From Lachnospiraceae bacterium (GTDB lineage Bacteria > Bacillota > Clostridia > Lachnospirales > Lachnospiraceae): a stretch of 64,000 nucleotides of DNA. Shown in pieces: positions 53,745 through 63,956 of the stretch (within the stretch, counting starts at the first letter, position 1; the number at the start of each line of letters is the position of its first letter). The position numbers and the translations under genes are program-made. The stretch covers positions 28,026 to 92,025 of the forward strand of contig CAJTEY010000015.1 in NCBI GenBank assembly GCA_910575775.1, given 5' to 3'. The notes beneath the pieces are model-generated. The model made no database searches. It saw only the letters and a list, made by a program, of their open reading frames with translations, and had not been told where the DNA came from.

Positions 53745-55004
53745 ATGAGTAGAGTTCTTGTGATCGGATGCGGCGGCGTCGCATCCGTTGCCATCCACAA
53801 ATGCTGTCAGGTCAGCGAGGTATTCACTGAGCTGTGTATCGCAAGCCGTACAAAATCCAAATGTGATAAACTGGCCGCAGAGCTTGCCCCCAAAACTGCA
53901 ACAAAAATCACCACCGCCCAGGTAGACGCGGACGATGTACAGCAGCTCATCAGCCTCATCCACACTTACAAGCCGGACCTGGTGATGAATATTGCACTCC
54001 CCTACCAGGATCTGACCATCATGGACGCCTGTCTGGCCTGCGGCGTGAATTACATGGACACAGCCAACTATGAGCCTGAGGACACCGATGATCCGGCGTG
54101 GCGGGCTGTCTACGAAAAACGCTGTAAGGAAGCGGGGTTTTCGGCATATTTTGACTACAGCTGGCAGTGGGCTTATCGAAAGAAGTTCGAAGACGCAGGA
54201 CTTACCGCACTTCTGGGCTGCGGTTTTGATCCCGGGGTAACCCAGGCGTACTGCGCCCACGCAAAAAAGCATGAGTTTGATACCATTGACACCATCGACA
54301 TTCTGGACTGCAACGGCGGCGATCACGGCTACGCTTTCGCCACCAACTTTAACCCGGAAGTCAATCTGCGAGAAGTTTCCGCCCCCGGCAGCTACTGGGA
54401 GGACGGACGCTGGGTGGAAATCCCCCCTATGAGCATCAAACGGGAATATGACTTCGACCAGGTGGGACACAAAGACATGTATCTGCTCCACCATGAGGAA
54501 ATCGAGAGTCTTGCGCTGCATATCCCGGAGGTAAAGCGGATCCGCTTCTTTATGACTTTCGGGCAGAGCTATCTGGATCACATGCGCTGTCTGGAAAATG
54601 TGGGAATGCTTTCCACCAGTCCCGTAGACTTTGAAGGACAGCAGATCGTACCCATAAAGTTCCTCAAAGCCCTGCTGCCAGACCCTGCAAGTCTGGGCCC
54701 CCGCACAAAGGGAAAGACCAACATCGGCTGTATCTTCACCGGGAAAAAGGACGGTCAGGACAAGACTTATTATATTTACAATATCTGTGACCATCAGGAA
54801 TGCTATCGGGAAGTGGGCAGCCAGGCCATCAGTTACACCACAGGCGTACCTGCCATGTGCGGCGCTTTGATGCTGCTGACAGGCAAATGGGACAAACCCG
54901 GCGTCTACACGGTGGAGGAGTTCGACCCTGATCCCTTCCTGGCAGCGCTGGACAAGTACGGCCTGCCCCGGAGCGAAAGCCGGACCCCGGTACTGGTGGG
55001 CTGA
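53745..55004 (+). CDS. Carboxynorspermidine/carboxyspermidine dehydrogenase (saccharopine dehydrogenase family)
   Basis: NADPH enzyme that joins aspartate semialdehyde to putrescine (or diaminopropane), giving carboxyspermidine (or carboxynorspermidine). N-terminal Rossmann VLVIGCGGVASVAIHKCCQ, NIALPYQDLTIMDACLACGV, YMDTANYEP, GCGFDPGVTQAYCAHAKK, typical of the Lys1-like family of this role. 419 residues. RBS AAAAAGGAG. The stop TGA overlaps the next ATG (TGATG), so dehydrogenase and decarboxylase are coupled. Confidence 0.9.
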   Translation: MSRVLVIGCGGVASVAIHKCCQVSEVFTELCIASRTKSKCDKLAAELAPKTATKITTAQVDADDVQQLISLIHTYKPDLVMNIALPYQDLTIMDACLACGVNYMDTANYEPEDTDDPAWRAVYEKRCKEAGFSAYFDYSWQWAYRKKFEDAGLTALLGCGFDPGVTQAYCAHAKKHEFDTIDTIDILDCNGGDHGYAFATNFNPEVNLREVSAPGSYWEDGRWVEIPPMSIKREYDFDQVGHKDMYLLHHEEIESLALHIPEVKRIRFFMTFGQSYLDHMRCLENVGMLSTSPVDFEGQQIVPIKFLKALLPDPASLGPRTKGKTNIGCIFTGKKDGQDKTYYIYNICDHQECYREVGSQAISYTTGVPAMCGALMLLTGKWDKPGVYTVEEFDPDPFLAALDKYGLPRSESRTPVLVG

Positions 55005-56215
55005 TGAATACCCGCGCAAAAGAAAGCCGTCCATGCTTTGCAGGGCTGGACGGCCTTTCCCCACAACAACTGTTTGAAAAACTGCCTACGCCGTGTTATA
55101 TCCTGGACGAGGCTATGCTGCGCCGAAACGGTGAAATTCTGGCCGGGGTGTCCGGTCGGACGGGTTGCCGGATTCTGCTTGCCCAAAAAGCATTTTCCAA
55201 TTATGACCTTTACCCGGCCTTATCCCCCTATCTGGACGGGACAGAAGCCAGCGGACTGTATGAGGCCCGGCTTGGCGCGGAACAGATGCCCGGAAAGGAG
55301 GTGCATGTCTTCTGTGCCGCTTATCGGGAACCGGAGTTTGACGAGCTGCTTCGTTACGCAGGGCACATCGTCTTTAACTCTCCACGCCAGCTGGAGCGGT
55401 TCGGCTCCTTAGCCAAAAAAGCCGGAAAGAGCATCGGACTGCGCATCAATCCAGAATGCTCCACCCAGGAGGATCACGCCATCTATGACCCCTGCGCCCC
55501 CGGCAGCCGCCTGGGCGCCACCCGCGCACAGTGGAATGCCGGCATGTCCCCGAAACTGCTGAAACTGCTGGACGGCCTGCATTTCCATACCCTTTGCGAG
55601 CAGGACGCCGATGCACTGGAACACACGCTAAACGCGGTGGAAAAACGCTTCGGCGATGTACTCCCCCGAATGAAGTGGCTCAATTTCGGCGGCGGACATC
55701 ACATCACAAAGCCTGGGTACGATATCCCCCTGCTGGAAAGGTGCATCCGCTTTGCACAGGAAAAATGGGATCTGCAAGTCTATTTGGAGCCGGGGGAAGC
55801 CTGCGCGCTGAATGCTGGCTATCTGGCCGCCCGCGTGCTGGACATCGTGCAAAACGGCGGGATAACCACTGCTGTTTTGGACACAAGCGCCGCCTGTCAT
55901 ATGCCGGATGTACTGGAAATGCCCTACCGGCCTCCGCTGTACGGAGCCGGGGAACCAGGCGAGCTGCCCTGCACGGTGCGTCTGGGAGGGCCAACCTGTC
56001 TGGCCGGGGATGTGATCGGAGATTACAGTTTCGCCGCGCCGTTACAGGAGCAAGACCTTCTCCTGTTCGGCGACATGGCAATCTATACCATGTGTAAAAA
56101 CAACACCTTCAACGGGATGCCCCTGCCGGATATCACGGTTCTTTGCACTGACAGGGAATTGCAGCGCCTACGGACCTTTTCATATGCAGACTTTAAACAG
56201 CGTCTTGGAACGTAA
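55004..56215 (+). CDS. nspC: Carboxynorspermidine/carboxyspermidine decarboxylase
   Basis: PLP fold-type III (alanine-racemase-like) decarboxylase that finishes spermidine or norspermidine. PLP lysine in ILLAQKAFSNYDLYP (about residue 52), GLRINPECSTQEDHAIYDP, GLHFHTLCEQDADAL (about 188), LNFGGGHHITKPGYD (about 227), EPGEACALNAGYL and the end LLFGDMAIYTMCKNNTFNG. 403 residues. The start overlaps the dehydrogenase stop. Putrescine from the upstream genes makes carboxyspermidine to spermidine the likely flow. Confidence 0.92.
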   Translation: MNTRAKESRPCFAGLDGLSPQQLFEKLPTPCYILDEAMLRRNGEILAGVSGRTGCRILLAQKAFSNYDLYPALSPYLDGTEASGLYEARLGAEQMPGKEVHVFCAAYREPEFDELLRYAGHIVFNSPRQLERFGSLAKKAGKSIGLRINPECSTQEDHAIYDPCAPGSRLGATRAQWNAGMSPKLLKLLDGLHFHTLCEQDADALEHTLNAVEKRFGDVLPRMKWLNFGGGHHITKPGYDIPLLERCIRFAQEKWDLQVYLEPGEACALNAGYLAARVLDIVQNGGITTAVLDTSAACHMPDVLEMPYRPPLYGAGEPGELPCTVRLGGPTCLAGDVIGDYSFAAPLQEQDLLLFGDMAIYTMCKNNTFNGMPLPDITVLCTDRELQRLRTFSYADFKQRLGT

Positions 56216-56250
56216 AAAAGCCGCCATTCTGGCGGACAGACGTGTTGACA

Positions 56251-56279
56251 GGACCGGCAGCGTGCCGGTCCCGTTTTAT
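56251..56279 (+). terminator. Terminator of the polyamine operon
   Basis: The 9-base-pair stem GGACCGGCA/TGCCGGTCC with a GCG loop (56251-56271) is followed by CGTTTTAT. It lies 36 bases after nspC. A second small stem CCGCC/GGCGG (56221-56235) is closer to the stop. Convergent hemZ ends 14 bases further on. Confidence 0.65.
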
Positions 56280-56292
56280 AAAAATGCAATCC

Positions 56293-57819
56293 TTATTGTC
56301 CTAAAAGCTGCCGTTTCCTCTCAATCATCTCATCGATTCTCTCTATATACTGTGCCACGTCCTTCACGTTCTCGCACCGCTCGATCCTGTCATCAGAAAA
56401 GACACCCTTGGTGATAGAGCCTGCCCCCAGAGCCACAATGGTCTGTTTTTCTTCGTTGATCAGGATGTTGTAAATGCCATACTTACCCCGTCTGGAATAA
56501 CCCACATTTTCGAAATTGCCGGACATGTTTTTCTGGCGGTAAAGGTAATACGGCACCATATCCATTTCCGCCGCCCCTCTGGAGGCGATGTCCATAATTT
56601 CCCCTGTGTTATTGTAGGCTGTGGCGCCGTTTTCCGCAATCCACCGTCCCAGTTTCGACGCTCTCTTTACCGCCAGGGAATGCACCGTCAGCGCATCGGG
56701 GGAAAGCGCCTTAATCCGTCCTATGGTATGTGCCACATCCACCGCCGTCTCCCCGGGAAGCCCTAAAATAATGTCCATGTTGATATTGTCGAACCCGATC
56801 TGTCTGGCCAGATGAAACGCCTCCTCCACCTGCTCCACGGTATGCCGCCTGCCAATCAGGTCAAGCGTCTCCTGCTTCATGGTCTGGGGATTCACGGAAA
56901 TGCGCGTCACCCCCATTGCCAAAAGCACCCTCAGTTTTTCCTCCGTGATACTGTCAGCTCTGCCCGCTTCCACTGTAAACTCCTGCACCTGGCTGAAATC
57001 AAAGGCTTCTTTCAGTCTTCCGAGAAGCCGTTCCAGCTCCTGTGCCGACAGGGAAGTGGGGGTGCCTCCCCCGATGTAAACCGTATCCAGTATTTTATCC
57101 CGGCAGAACCGGGCCGTCGCCTCAATCTCTTTCTCCAGTGCATCCAGATATTTCCCCACCCTCTTTTTCCAGGCTGCGATCGGATAGGAGGTGAAGGAAC
57201 AGTACAGACAGGTTGTGGGACAGAAAGGAATCCCTATGTATAAGCTGTAACCGTTCTCATAGTGAAGCGTGCTTAAAATCCGCCGCTCCCTTTCGGCGAT
57301 GTCCAATGCCAGCGCAGTCCGTTCCTCGCTCACCAAATGCATGGTTCTCAAATATTCAGCGGTCTCCGCCTCACTTTTCCCCTGTTCCATCATCGTCATG
57401 GCAATCTTCGTGGGACGTATACCTGTCAGATTGCCCCACGGAAGAGTGATGCCCGTCTCCTCCTGCATGGAGAGATAGAAAAAACGTTTGAAGGCATTTT
57501 TATAGGCCGGCGTACCCGGCGCCTCCTGCGGATGCCAGGTATACACATGGCCGCTCCTTTCTGTGTCGAGGGCATCCTCTCTTTCTATATTATGTAAACT
57601 ATCAATCTTGTCGGGACACGAGTCTGCGTCAAATATTTCAAGGGTCACTTCCTCCTCCCCGAAAAAGAGCGCCATCACCGGCTCTCCCTCCAAAATTCTT
57701 CTGTCCCTTACTTCCGAGTCCGGCGCGAGCATTCTCGGCTCCCACTCCGGGTAAAAGGACTTTAAAAGCGCCTGTATGTCATATTCAAACTGTGTCTTAT
57801 TGCTCTCTATAATCTGCAT
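56293..57819 (-). CDS. hemZ: HemZ-type oxygen-independent coproporphyrinogen III dehydrogenase-like radical SAM protein
   Basis: 508 residues. The radical SAM motif CPTTCLYC lies about residue 172, within LYIGIPFCPTTCLYCSFTSYP; further HemN-type blocks are DTVYIGGGTPTSLSAQELER, ISVNPQTMKQETLDLIGRRH and INMDIILGLPGE. It is longer at the N-terminus than HemN (about 160 extra residues with GLTGIRPTKI-like NLTGIRPTKIAM), as expected for clostridial HemZ. Whether it acts in heme synthesis is unclear, since many Clostridia with hemZ lack the full pathway. Its start overlaps the end of the AlbA_2 gene by 13 bases. Confidence 0.88.
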   Translation of the reverse strand: MQIIESNKTQFEYDIQALLKSFYPEWEPRMLAPDSEVRDRRILEGEPVMALFFGEEEVTLEIFDADSCPDKIDSLHNIEREDALDTERSGHVYTWHPQEAPGTPAYKNAFKRFFYLSMQEETGITLPWGNLTGIRPTKIAMTMMEQGKSEAETAEYLRTMHLVSEERTALALDIAERERRILSTLHYENGYSLYIGIPFCPTTCLYCSFTSYPIAAWKKRVGKYLDALEKEIEATARFCRDKILDTVYIGGGTPTSLSAQELERLLGRLKEAFDFSQVQEFTVEAGRADSITEEKLRVLLAMGVTRISVNPQTMKQETLDLIGRRHTVEQVEEAFHLARQIGFDNINMDIILGLPGETAVDVAHTIGRIKALSPDALTVHSLAVKRASKLGRWIAENGATAYNNTGEIMDIASRGAAEMDMVPYYLYRQKNMSGNFENVGYSRRGKYGIYNILINEEKQTIVALGAGSITKGVFSDDRIERCENVKDVAQYIERIDEMIERKRQLLGQ

Positions 57820-59360
57820 CGTCTAATCCCCTGCATTTCTTTTAACATATATTTTCCTTTCCCCTTTCCTGCTACAGGAATTACGATATTCAGCATCTGC
57901 ATTGCCTCAATCGCTTTTCCTGCTTTATAATCACCATAACCTAATTCTTTCTTAATTTCTTTTCGGCCAAAAATCTGATTCGGCTCAAATATTTCTATAA
58001 TTCTTTTTACATTTCCTGCAATAATGGGGGTTAATTCTTTGCTATATACTGCATCATCAATCATTTGAAACAGCGGTTCTTTCCATTCAAACCGTGGTTT
58101 TTCAACATCGAAACCGTGGTTTTCTTTCTCAAACCGTGGTTTTTCAATATCCAAACCGTGGTTTTCTTTCTCAAACTGTGGTTTTCTTTCAAGTGCCGCA
58201 TTGCTTCTAATGATCGTTTGTAACATAAAAGCATTGTTTCTATATTCCGGCCCCTGCAGCCCAATCGCTTCCAGCTCTTTCCACATCCGATCAACACCCT
58301 CTCCATATTCTTTCACAAACCGATAGGCTTTCAAAAATTCTGCAATCTTAGGATTTCTCGAAAAATGTGTATGCCGGATATTATTTGTCTTTACAAGACC
58401 TGGCAGTTTTCCAGGGCTTTCTACAACAATCCTTCCATCAAACATTTTTATCTGAATATCCGTTCCACGAATGCTGTAATCGCGATGCGTAACAGCATTT
58501 ACAATCATTTCCTGACGGACAAACCTGGGATATTCTTCTTCTGTTATAAATCTACCATCCTCACCTAGATATGTTTTCTCTTTAATTTGTGTATCCAGAT
58601 ATGCAACAGCTTCTGTTATGATTTTCAAAATAGTTCCTTCAAAGATGACATCCTTAATCACATTCATCTCTGTACCAACCTGTTCCTCTATACCTTCATA
58701 GCGGATAAAGCGTACACGGGCTCTAGGAAAATATAATTGCGGATTTTTCCCAAACAGTAATATTGCGGCTGAACTTATCTGCATCATACCATTCTTTTCT
58801 CTTACAAATCCTTTATTTTCCATCAAATATTCCATCGTTGTCTTGGAATAGCCAATTTGATCAATATAATTTTTTACAAAGTCCAAATCAATGTCATCTA
58901 TATTTGCTTCTGGAACAGGCTTATCCTCGAAAAATCTCTCTCCCTTGTCATACATCAACTGCATCCGTTCTTCAAACGTGAGTTTCTTTGACTTATCTCC
59001 CACACGCATGAAAACTTCATCTGCTTGATTTGCATGTACTTCCATGCTTGGCTCTATATGTATCAAAAGCACATGATTCTTTCTGCCTTTAAAATCTACA
59101 CACTGTATTTTTTCAATTTCGACTTTTACAGTCGGTACGCAAAAGTCATATGGCACACGGAGAAGTTCATTTAAGTTCCTATTATCATAGTCTACTCCCT
59201 CAATTCTACGCGTTATATCGGATATCCCAATAGCAATGGTTCCACCATCCGCATTTGCAAATGCTATGATTGGTATTGCCAGCGCTTTCGGCTCAATATG
59301 AACACTCTTCCGCTCAAATATCTGCATTTCTTCAAACGCCAATACCTCTTCTATGGTCAT
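57807..59360 (-). CDS. AlbA_2 (Schlafen-like) putative DNA-binding/ATP-binding regulator
   Basis: 517 residues. The N-terminal AlbA_2 domain (EMQIFERKSVHIEPKALAIP, IIAFANADGGTIAIGISD, about 8-45) is followed by an ATPase-like C-terminal region (RQEMIVNAVTHRDYSIRGTD, VVESPGKLPGLV, AYRFVKEYGEGVDRMWKEL). Such proteins are usually called ATP-binding or transcriptional regulators. Near residue 400 a charged repeat KPQFEKENHGLDIE, KPRFEKENHGFDVE, KPRFEW interrupts the fold. A winged-helix tail ends it. I start at the ATG at 59360, 8 bases after GGGGAGGG; the open frame reaches 59411. Confidence 0.82.
   Translation of the reverse strand: MTIEEVLAFEEMQIFERKSVHIEPKALAIPIIAFANADGGTIAIGISDITRRIEGVDYDNRNLNELLRVPYDFCVPTVKVEIEKIQCVDFKGRKNHVLLIHIEPSMEVHANQADEVFMRVGDKSKKLTFEERMQLMYDKGERFFEDKPVPEANIDDIDLDFVKNYIDQIGYSKTTMEYLMENKGFVREKNGMMQISSAAILLFGKNPQLYFPRARVRFIRYEGIEEQVGTEMNVIKDVIFEGTILKIITEAVAYLDTQIKEKTYLGEDGRFITEEEYPRFVRQEMIVNAVTHRDYSIRGTDIQIKMFDGRIVVESPGKLPGLVKTNNIRHTHFSRNPKIAEFLKAYRFVKEYGEGVDRMWKELEAIGLQGPEYRNNAFMLQTIIRSNAALERKPQFEKENHGLDIEKPRFEKENHGFDVEKPRFEWKEPLFQMIDDAVYSKELTPIIAGNVKRIIEIFEPNQIFGRKEIKKELGYGDYKAGKAIEAMQMLNIVIPVAGKGKGKYMLKEMQGIRRCRL
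58090..58183 (-). repeat. Five copies of a 10-base motif inside the AlbA_2 gene, read in two frames
   Basis: AACCGTGGTT (plus strand) occurs at 58090, 58112, 58132 and 58154, with a one-base variant at 58174; spacing alternates 22 and 20. In the gene the motif is read alternately as Lys-Pro-Arg-Phe and Asn-His-Gly. The whole region is in frame, so it codes for a short repeated linker. Confidence 0.8.
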
Positions 59361-59477
59361 AGCAATCCCTCCCCTGCCACTATTTTTCTTATCGCACATT
59401 ACTACTTTCATTCTATCACAAATCTATATCTGCAAATGATATAATAATCTCCATTTCGGAGCGTTTGCCCCACAGTG

Positions 59478-60188
59478 CTACCGATTCCCCGGAAGCCCCA
59501 TCTTGTCCATCACGCCTGCGGCATCAATGCCGGGATGCGTCAGATAGAGCCGGCAGATCTGCTCCGCCGTTTCTTCTGCCATTTCATGTTTTGCGACAAT
59601 TTCGGACACGCTTCTTCCCCGGTCCACGTCCCGCAAAATCAGATGCAGTCTCTCCGCAAAAAACTGCTGCCCTGCCTCTTTTCCCATTTCTTCTGCCGCC
59701 TTGCGCCCGCTCCTTTTATCTGCCGTCCTCTGCGTTTCCTGTATGATATCTTTTCTGATCACGCGAATCTCTCCGTTCTCCACTTCCAGCACCGCCATTG
59801 TCACAGGCTGGGAAAAGCGTCTCGGCCCGCAGCTCCCAGGATTCAGATAAAGGCAGGCGCCCTGCCGGCGCTCCTCATACTTATGGGAATGACCGAATAC
59901 CACAAGATCATAATTCTCCATCTCTTCGGGCATATGCTTTTTGTTATGTACCATGAAAACCCGCAGACCGCAGATTTCCTCCGACAGACTTTCCGGCAGT
60001 CCCTCCGCCCACTCCTTGTCCGCATTTCCACGGACAATATAGAGCGGCGCGATTTCCTGCAAACGCTCCATCACCTCCGGGATATTGATATCCCCCGCAT
60101 GTAAAATCACATCGCACCCCCGCAGAATCTCCGCCACCTCATCCCGCAGCTTCCCGTGCGTATCCGACAACACACCGATCCGTTTCAT
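59478..60188 (-). CDS. YfcE/MJ0936-type metallophosphodiesterase with C-terminal extension
   Basis: Metal-dependent calcineurin-like phosphoesterase. SDTHG (residue 8-12), HAGDIN, RGNADKEW, MVHNKKH and FGHSHKYEE are the metal ligands. The N-terminal 155 residues fit the usual family length. A 75-80 residue helical extension (TADKRSGRKAAEEMGKEAGQ, then SEIVAKHEMAEETAEQICRL) follows, of unknown role. I start at the ATG at 60188, directly after an AG-rich run (AGGGAGAGG); the open frame reaches 60416. Substrate unknown. Confidence 0.87.
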   Translation of the reverse strand: MKRIGVLSDTHGKLRDEVAEILRGCDVILHAGDINIPEVMERLQEIAPLYIVRGNADKEWAEGLPESLSEEICGLRVFMVHNKKHMPEEMENYDLVVFGHSHKYEERRQGACLYLNPGSCGPRRFSQPVTMAVLEVENGEIRVIRKDIIQETQRTADKRSGRKAAEEMGKEAGQQFFAERLHLILRDVDRGRSVSEIVAKHEMAEETAEQICRLYLTHPGIDAAGVMDKMGLPGNR

Positions 60189-60517
60189 TTCCCTCTCCCT
60201 TTCCTTCCCCATCTCTAAGCATAACATACTACCTGCTCCCTCAAAACAGCCGTCTCCTGCTCTTACAAAAAGCGCATCTGTTCTTATGCATAATAGCACA
60301 CTATATCTGAGCAGTTGCGAAACTCCCCTCAATATCATAATAATTGTGCGAATAGCTCTCTCAGTTGTCCTTTCACAGTAACATGAGATTTTCTTAATAT
60401 GCCGTCCCACATCCATATATCATGCCGGAATATTTGAGAGATTCCATGTTGCGGAGCCCGACACAAGAGAGCTATTTGTACAATTTCAATCCATACGGAA
60501 GAGTTTCCCTTTCAACC
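60189..60517. other. Gap between the YfcE-like gene and enolase
   Basis: No gene or clear promoter is seen. The upstream frame of the YfcE-like gene runs through part of it, but without family similarity. The enolase stop is at 60518. I see no strong terminator stem either. Confidence 0.4.
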
Positions 60518-61999
<1,482 letters not shown>

Positions 62000-62051
62000 T
62001 CAGTACACTAGTATGCACAGAGAAGGCCCAAAACATGTATCCGCTTACTTT

Positions 62052-63083
62052 TTACGGGGCAGACATGGCAAGCTGCATCCCAAACCTTACAGGCAGCGCC
62101 GGATCTTTCATTTGATTAAAATCCCCGACAAAAAATAACTCTTTGTCAGGATAATAGAATGCAAAGGAACCTGTCGATCCGCTGTGGCCTATCAAATCAC
62201 CCTGCCCCAGAAAGGATGTGGAAAATCCGCCCATTTTTATTCTCATATAGCCGCTTCCATAGCAGATCGGAAACATAGACAGCTGCAATTTTCTATACGG
62301 TCTTGAATCAAACATTTTTTTGTCAAACAGTTCTCCACGAAAGAATGCCTGTATAAATCTCATTAAATCTCTTGCGGAGGTAATACAGCCGCCGCTCGCT
62401 TTACTGCACATTATGAATTGCGGTCTATATAACTGCTTATCCCCATAGTAAACCTTAGGTATATATTCTTTTTCCGAGACAGGCAGATACGTTTTAGTCA
62501 TACCTATTTTTGAAAAGATGTATTGATCAAACACCCTTTCCAATGAACATTGTTTGACTTTTTCAATGATATCGCCCAGTATATTATAGTTCATATCTGC
62601 ATAGTAGGCATTGTTTTTGTAATTGGGTGGGAAATGCGCTTCTTTTTCTTTCGTTAAAGCCATATTTTCATCAAAGGATATAAATGTATCTGAAAGGACA
62701 GCTCGTTTTTTGATGCTGTTTTTTCCCTCCTCATATATATCTGCCAATCCGCTTGTCTGGCAGAGTAAATCCGATATTTTCAATTCACAGGAATAATCTT
62801 TGCCCTTATAAACGTGCAATCCCTTTAGATAAGCAGGTTCGTAAAAATCCAACAGACTATCATTCAATGTTATATACCCTTGTTGAATGAGAATAAAAAT
62901 ACATGCAGCAGTAAACATTTTTGTTATGCTCGCCGCTATGATTGGACTATCTATATCTTTTCCCCCATAAGCCTTTGAAAATACAGTTTCCCCGGTTCCT
63001 TTTTCAATCAGGACTACACTTTCATAAATCCCTTTTTTATGCACATATTGATCAAATAGCTTATCATAACTTTTTGCTTTCAT
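62052..63083 (-). CDS. Beta-lactamase-family serine hydrolase, cytoplasmic
   Basis: 343-residue class C-type (AmpC/EstB-like) serine hydrolase. SITK (about residue 53-56) is the SxxK nucleophile, YADMNYNILGDIIE has the YxN motif, and HSGSTGSFAFYYPDKE has the HxG substitute for KTG. No signal peptide or membrane segment, so it is likely an intracellular esterase or peptidase, not a resistance enzyme. It is the second gene after the TetR regulator (73 bases), which probably controls it. Confidence 0.85.
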   Translation of the reverse strand: MKAKSYDKLFDQYVHKKGIYESVVLIEKGTGETVFSKAYGGKDIDSPIIAASITKMFTAACIFILIQQGYITLNDSLLDFYEPAYLKGLHVYKGKDYSCELKISDLLCQTSGLADIYEEGKNSIKKRAVLSDTFISFDENMALTKEKEAHFPPNYKNNAYYADMNYNILGDIIEKVKQCSLERVFDQYIFSKIGMTKTYLPVSEKEYIPKVYYGDKQLYRPQFIMCSKASGGCITSARDLMRFIQAFFRGELFDKKMFDSRPYRKLQLSMFPICYGSGYMRIKMGGFSTSFLGQGDLIGHSGSTGSFAFYYPDKELFFVGDFNQMKDPALPVRFGMQLAMSAP

Positions 63084-63156
63084 AACATCACCATGTCATC
63101 TATTTTCCTTTGCCTTTCTGCAATATTTTTGCACTCCTAAAACTAAATGCACTGTG

Positions 63157-63726
63157 CTATCTGGTACGATTAACTATCAGATCCATAAGCCAGTCTGTTT
63201 CTGGTAACGGCGTGTCAGGGATTCTGACTTTTTCCTGTGCAATTCCCTGTATAGCGCCAAAAATAGCGACGCACAATGCATGGGAATTACCCGCTCGAAA
63301 CTCGCCGCGCCGCTGCCCTTCTAAAATGACAGGAATCCACTGCCTGCAGATATCCATTGATTTCAAAAGCAGCTCTATTTCCTTCTCATTAACTGTTGTA
63401 TATTGAACAGCATCCATAAACACAAACATCTTACCAAAGGAGGGATTGCTTTCCAACCGTTCAAACACATGCTTCACCGTTTGTAAAAGGTATTCATAAG
63501 GTGCTTCCATTGCTATTTCTGTATCTATTCTCATTTCTTCCACACCAATCTTTACCAGTTCAAGATAAATGCTTTCTTTCCTATTAAAATAGTGAAACAG
63601 CAAGCCCGAACTGACGCCGGCTCTTCTTGCAATTTCGCGTGTACTTGTACCGTAATATCCTTTTTCTATAAAAACATCCAGTGCAACCTGTAAGAGTTGT
63701 TTTTTTCTTTCGTCTCCTTTATCCAT
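63157..63726 (-). CDS. TetR/AcrR-family transcriptional regulator
   Basis: 189 residues. HTH KKQLLQVALDVFIEKGYYGT, then STREIARRAGVSSGLLFHYF and NRKESIYLELVKIG; ligand-binding C-terminal half with no clear signature. RBS AGAGG precedes the ATG. The promoter overlaps a 24-base palindrome (63741-63764), so it is likely self-repressing and also controls the serine hydrolase. Confidence 0.9.
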   Translation of the reverse strand: MDKGDERKKQLLQVALDVFIEKGYYGTSTREIARRAGVSSGLLFHYFNRKESIYLELVKIGVEEMRIDTEIAMEAPYEYLLQTVKHVFERLESNPSFGKMFVFMDAVQYTTVNEKEIELLLKSMDICRQWIPVILEGQRRGEFRAGNSHALCVAIFGAIQGIAQEKVRIPDTPLPETDWLMDLIVNRTR

Positions 63727-63740
63727 AAATACCTCTTTTC

Positions 63741-63788
63741 AAAATTAAGCATATGCTTAATTTTATATTATCATCTGACGATTGTCAA
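63741..63788 (-). promoter_or_regulatory. Promoter and palindromic operator of the TetR gene
   Basis: On the minus strand TTGACA (63783-63788), a 17-base spacer, then TAAAAT (63760-63765). A perfect palindrome at 63741-63764 (half-site AAAATTAAGCAT) overlaps the -10 and the start region, 15 bases before the tetR ATG. Binding there would block transcription. Confidence 0.75.
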
Positions 63789-63832
63789 GAAATCTACAAA
63801 AATTTTACCAAAATGTCATTTGAGAAGGAGAT

Positions 63833-63864
63833 AAAAAATCGAGCGTCGGCACGCTCGATTTTTT
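63833..63864. terminator. Strong bidirectional terminator
   Basis: A perfect 14-base-pair stem (arms 63833-63846 and 63851-63864) with loop CGGC; the outer part is an A-run on one side and a T-run on the other. It would end transcription from the right-hand gene on the minus strand. Two small stems (AATAGGC/GCCTATT and CCCCTCA/TGAGGGG) follow to the right. Confidence 0.75.
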
Positions 63865-63956
63865 ACACTATCGCAATTTCCTATTATAAAAAATAGGCTT
63901 CGCCTATTCAACTCCCCTGCCCCTCAATCTTGAGGGGTGAGGTTGTTTTCTGTCCC

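Noticed and set aside
53559..55064. 501-codon open frame on the minus strand opposite the carboxyspermidine dehydrogenase gene
   Set aside because: Same reason: the plus-strand gene is complete and recognised, and the antisense frame has no recognisable domain.
58080..58195. CRISPR-like array in the AlbA_2 gene
   Set aside because: The repeats are only 10 bases with spacing of 20-22, and the region stays in frame inside a normal gene; no cas genes are present.
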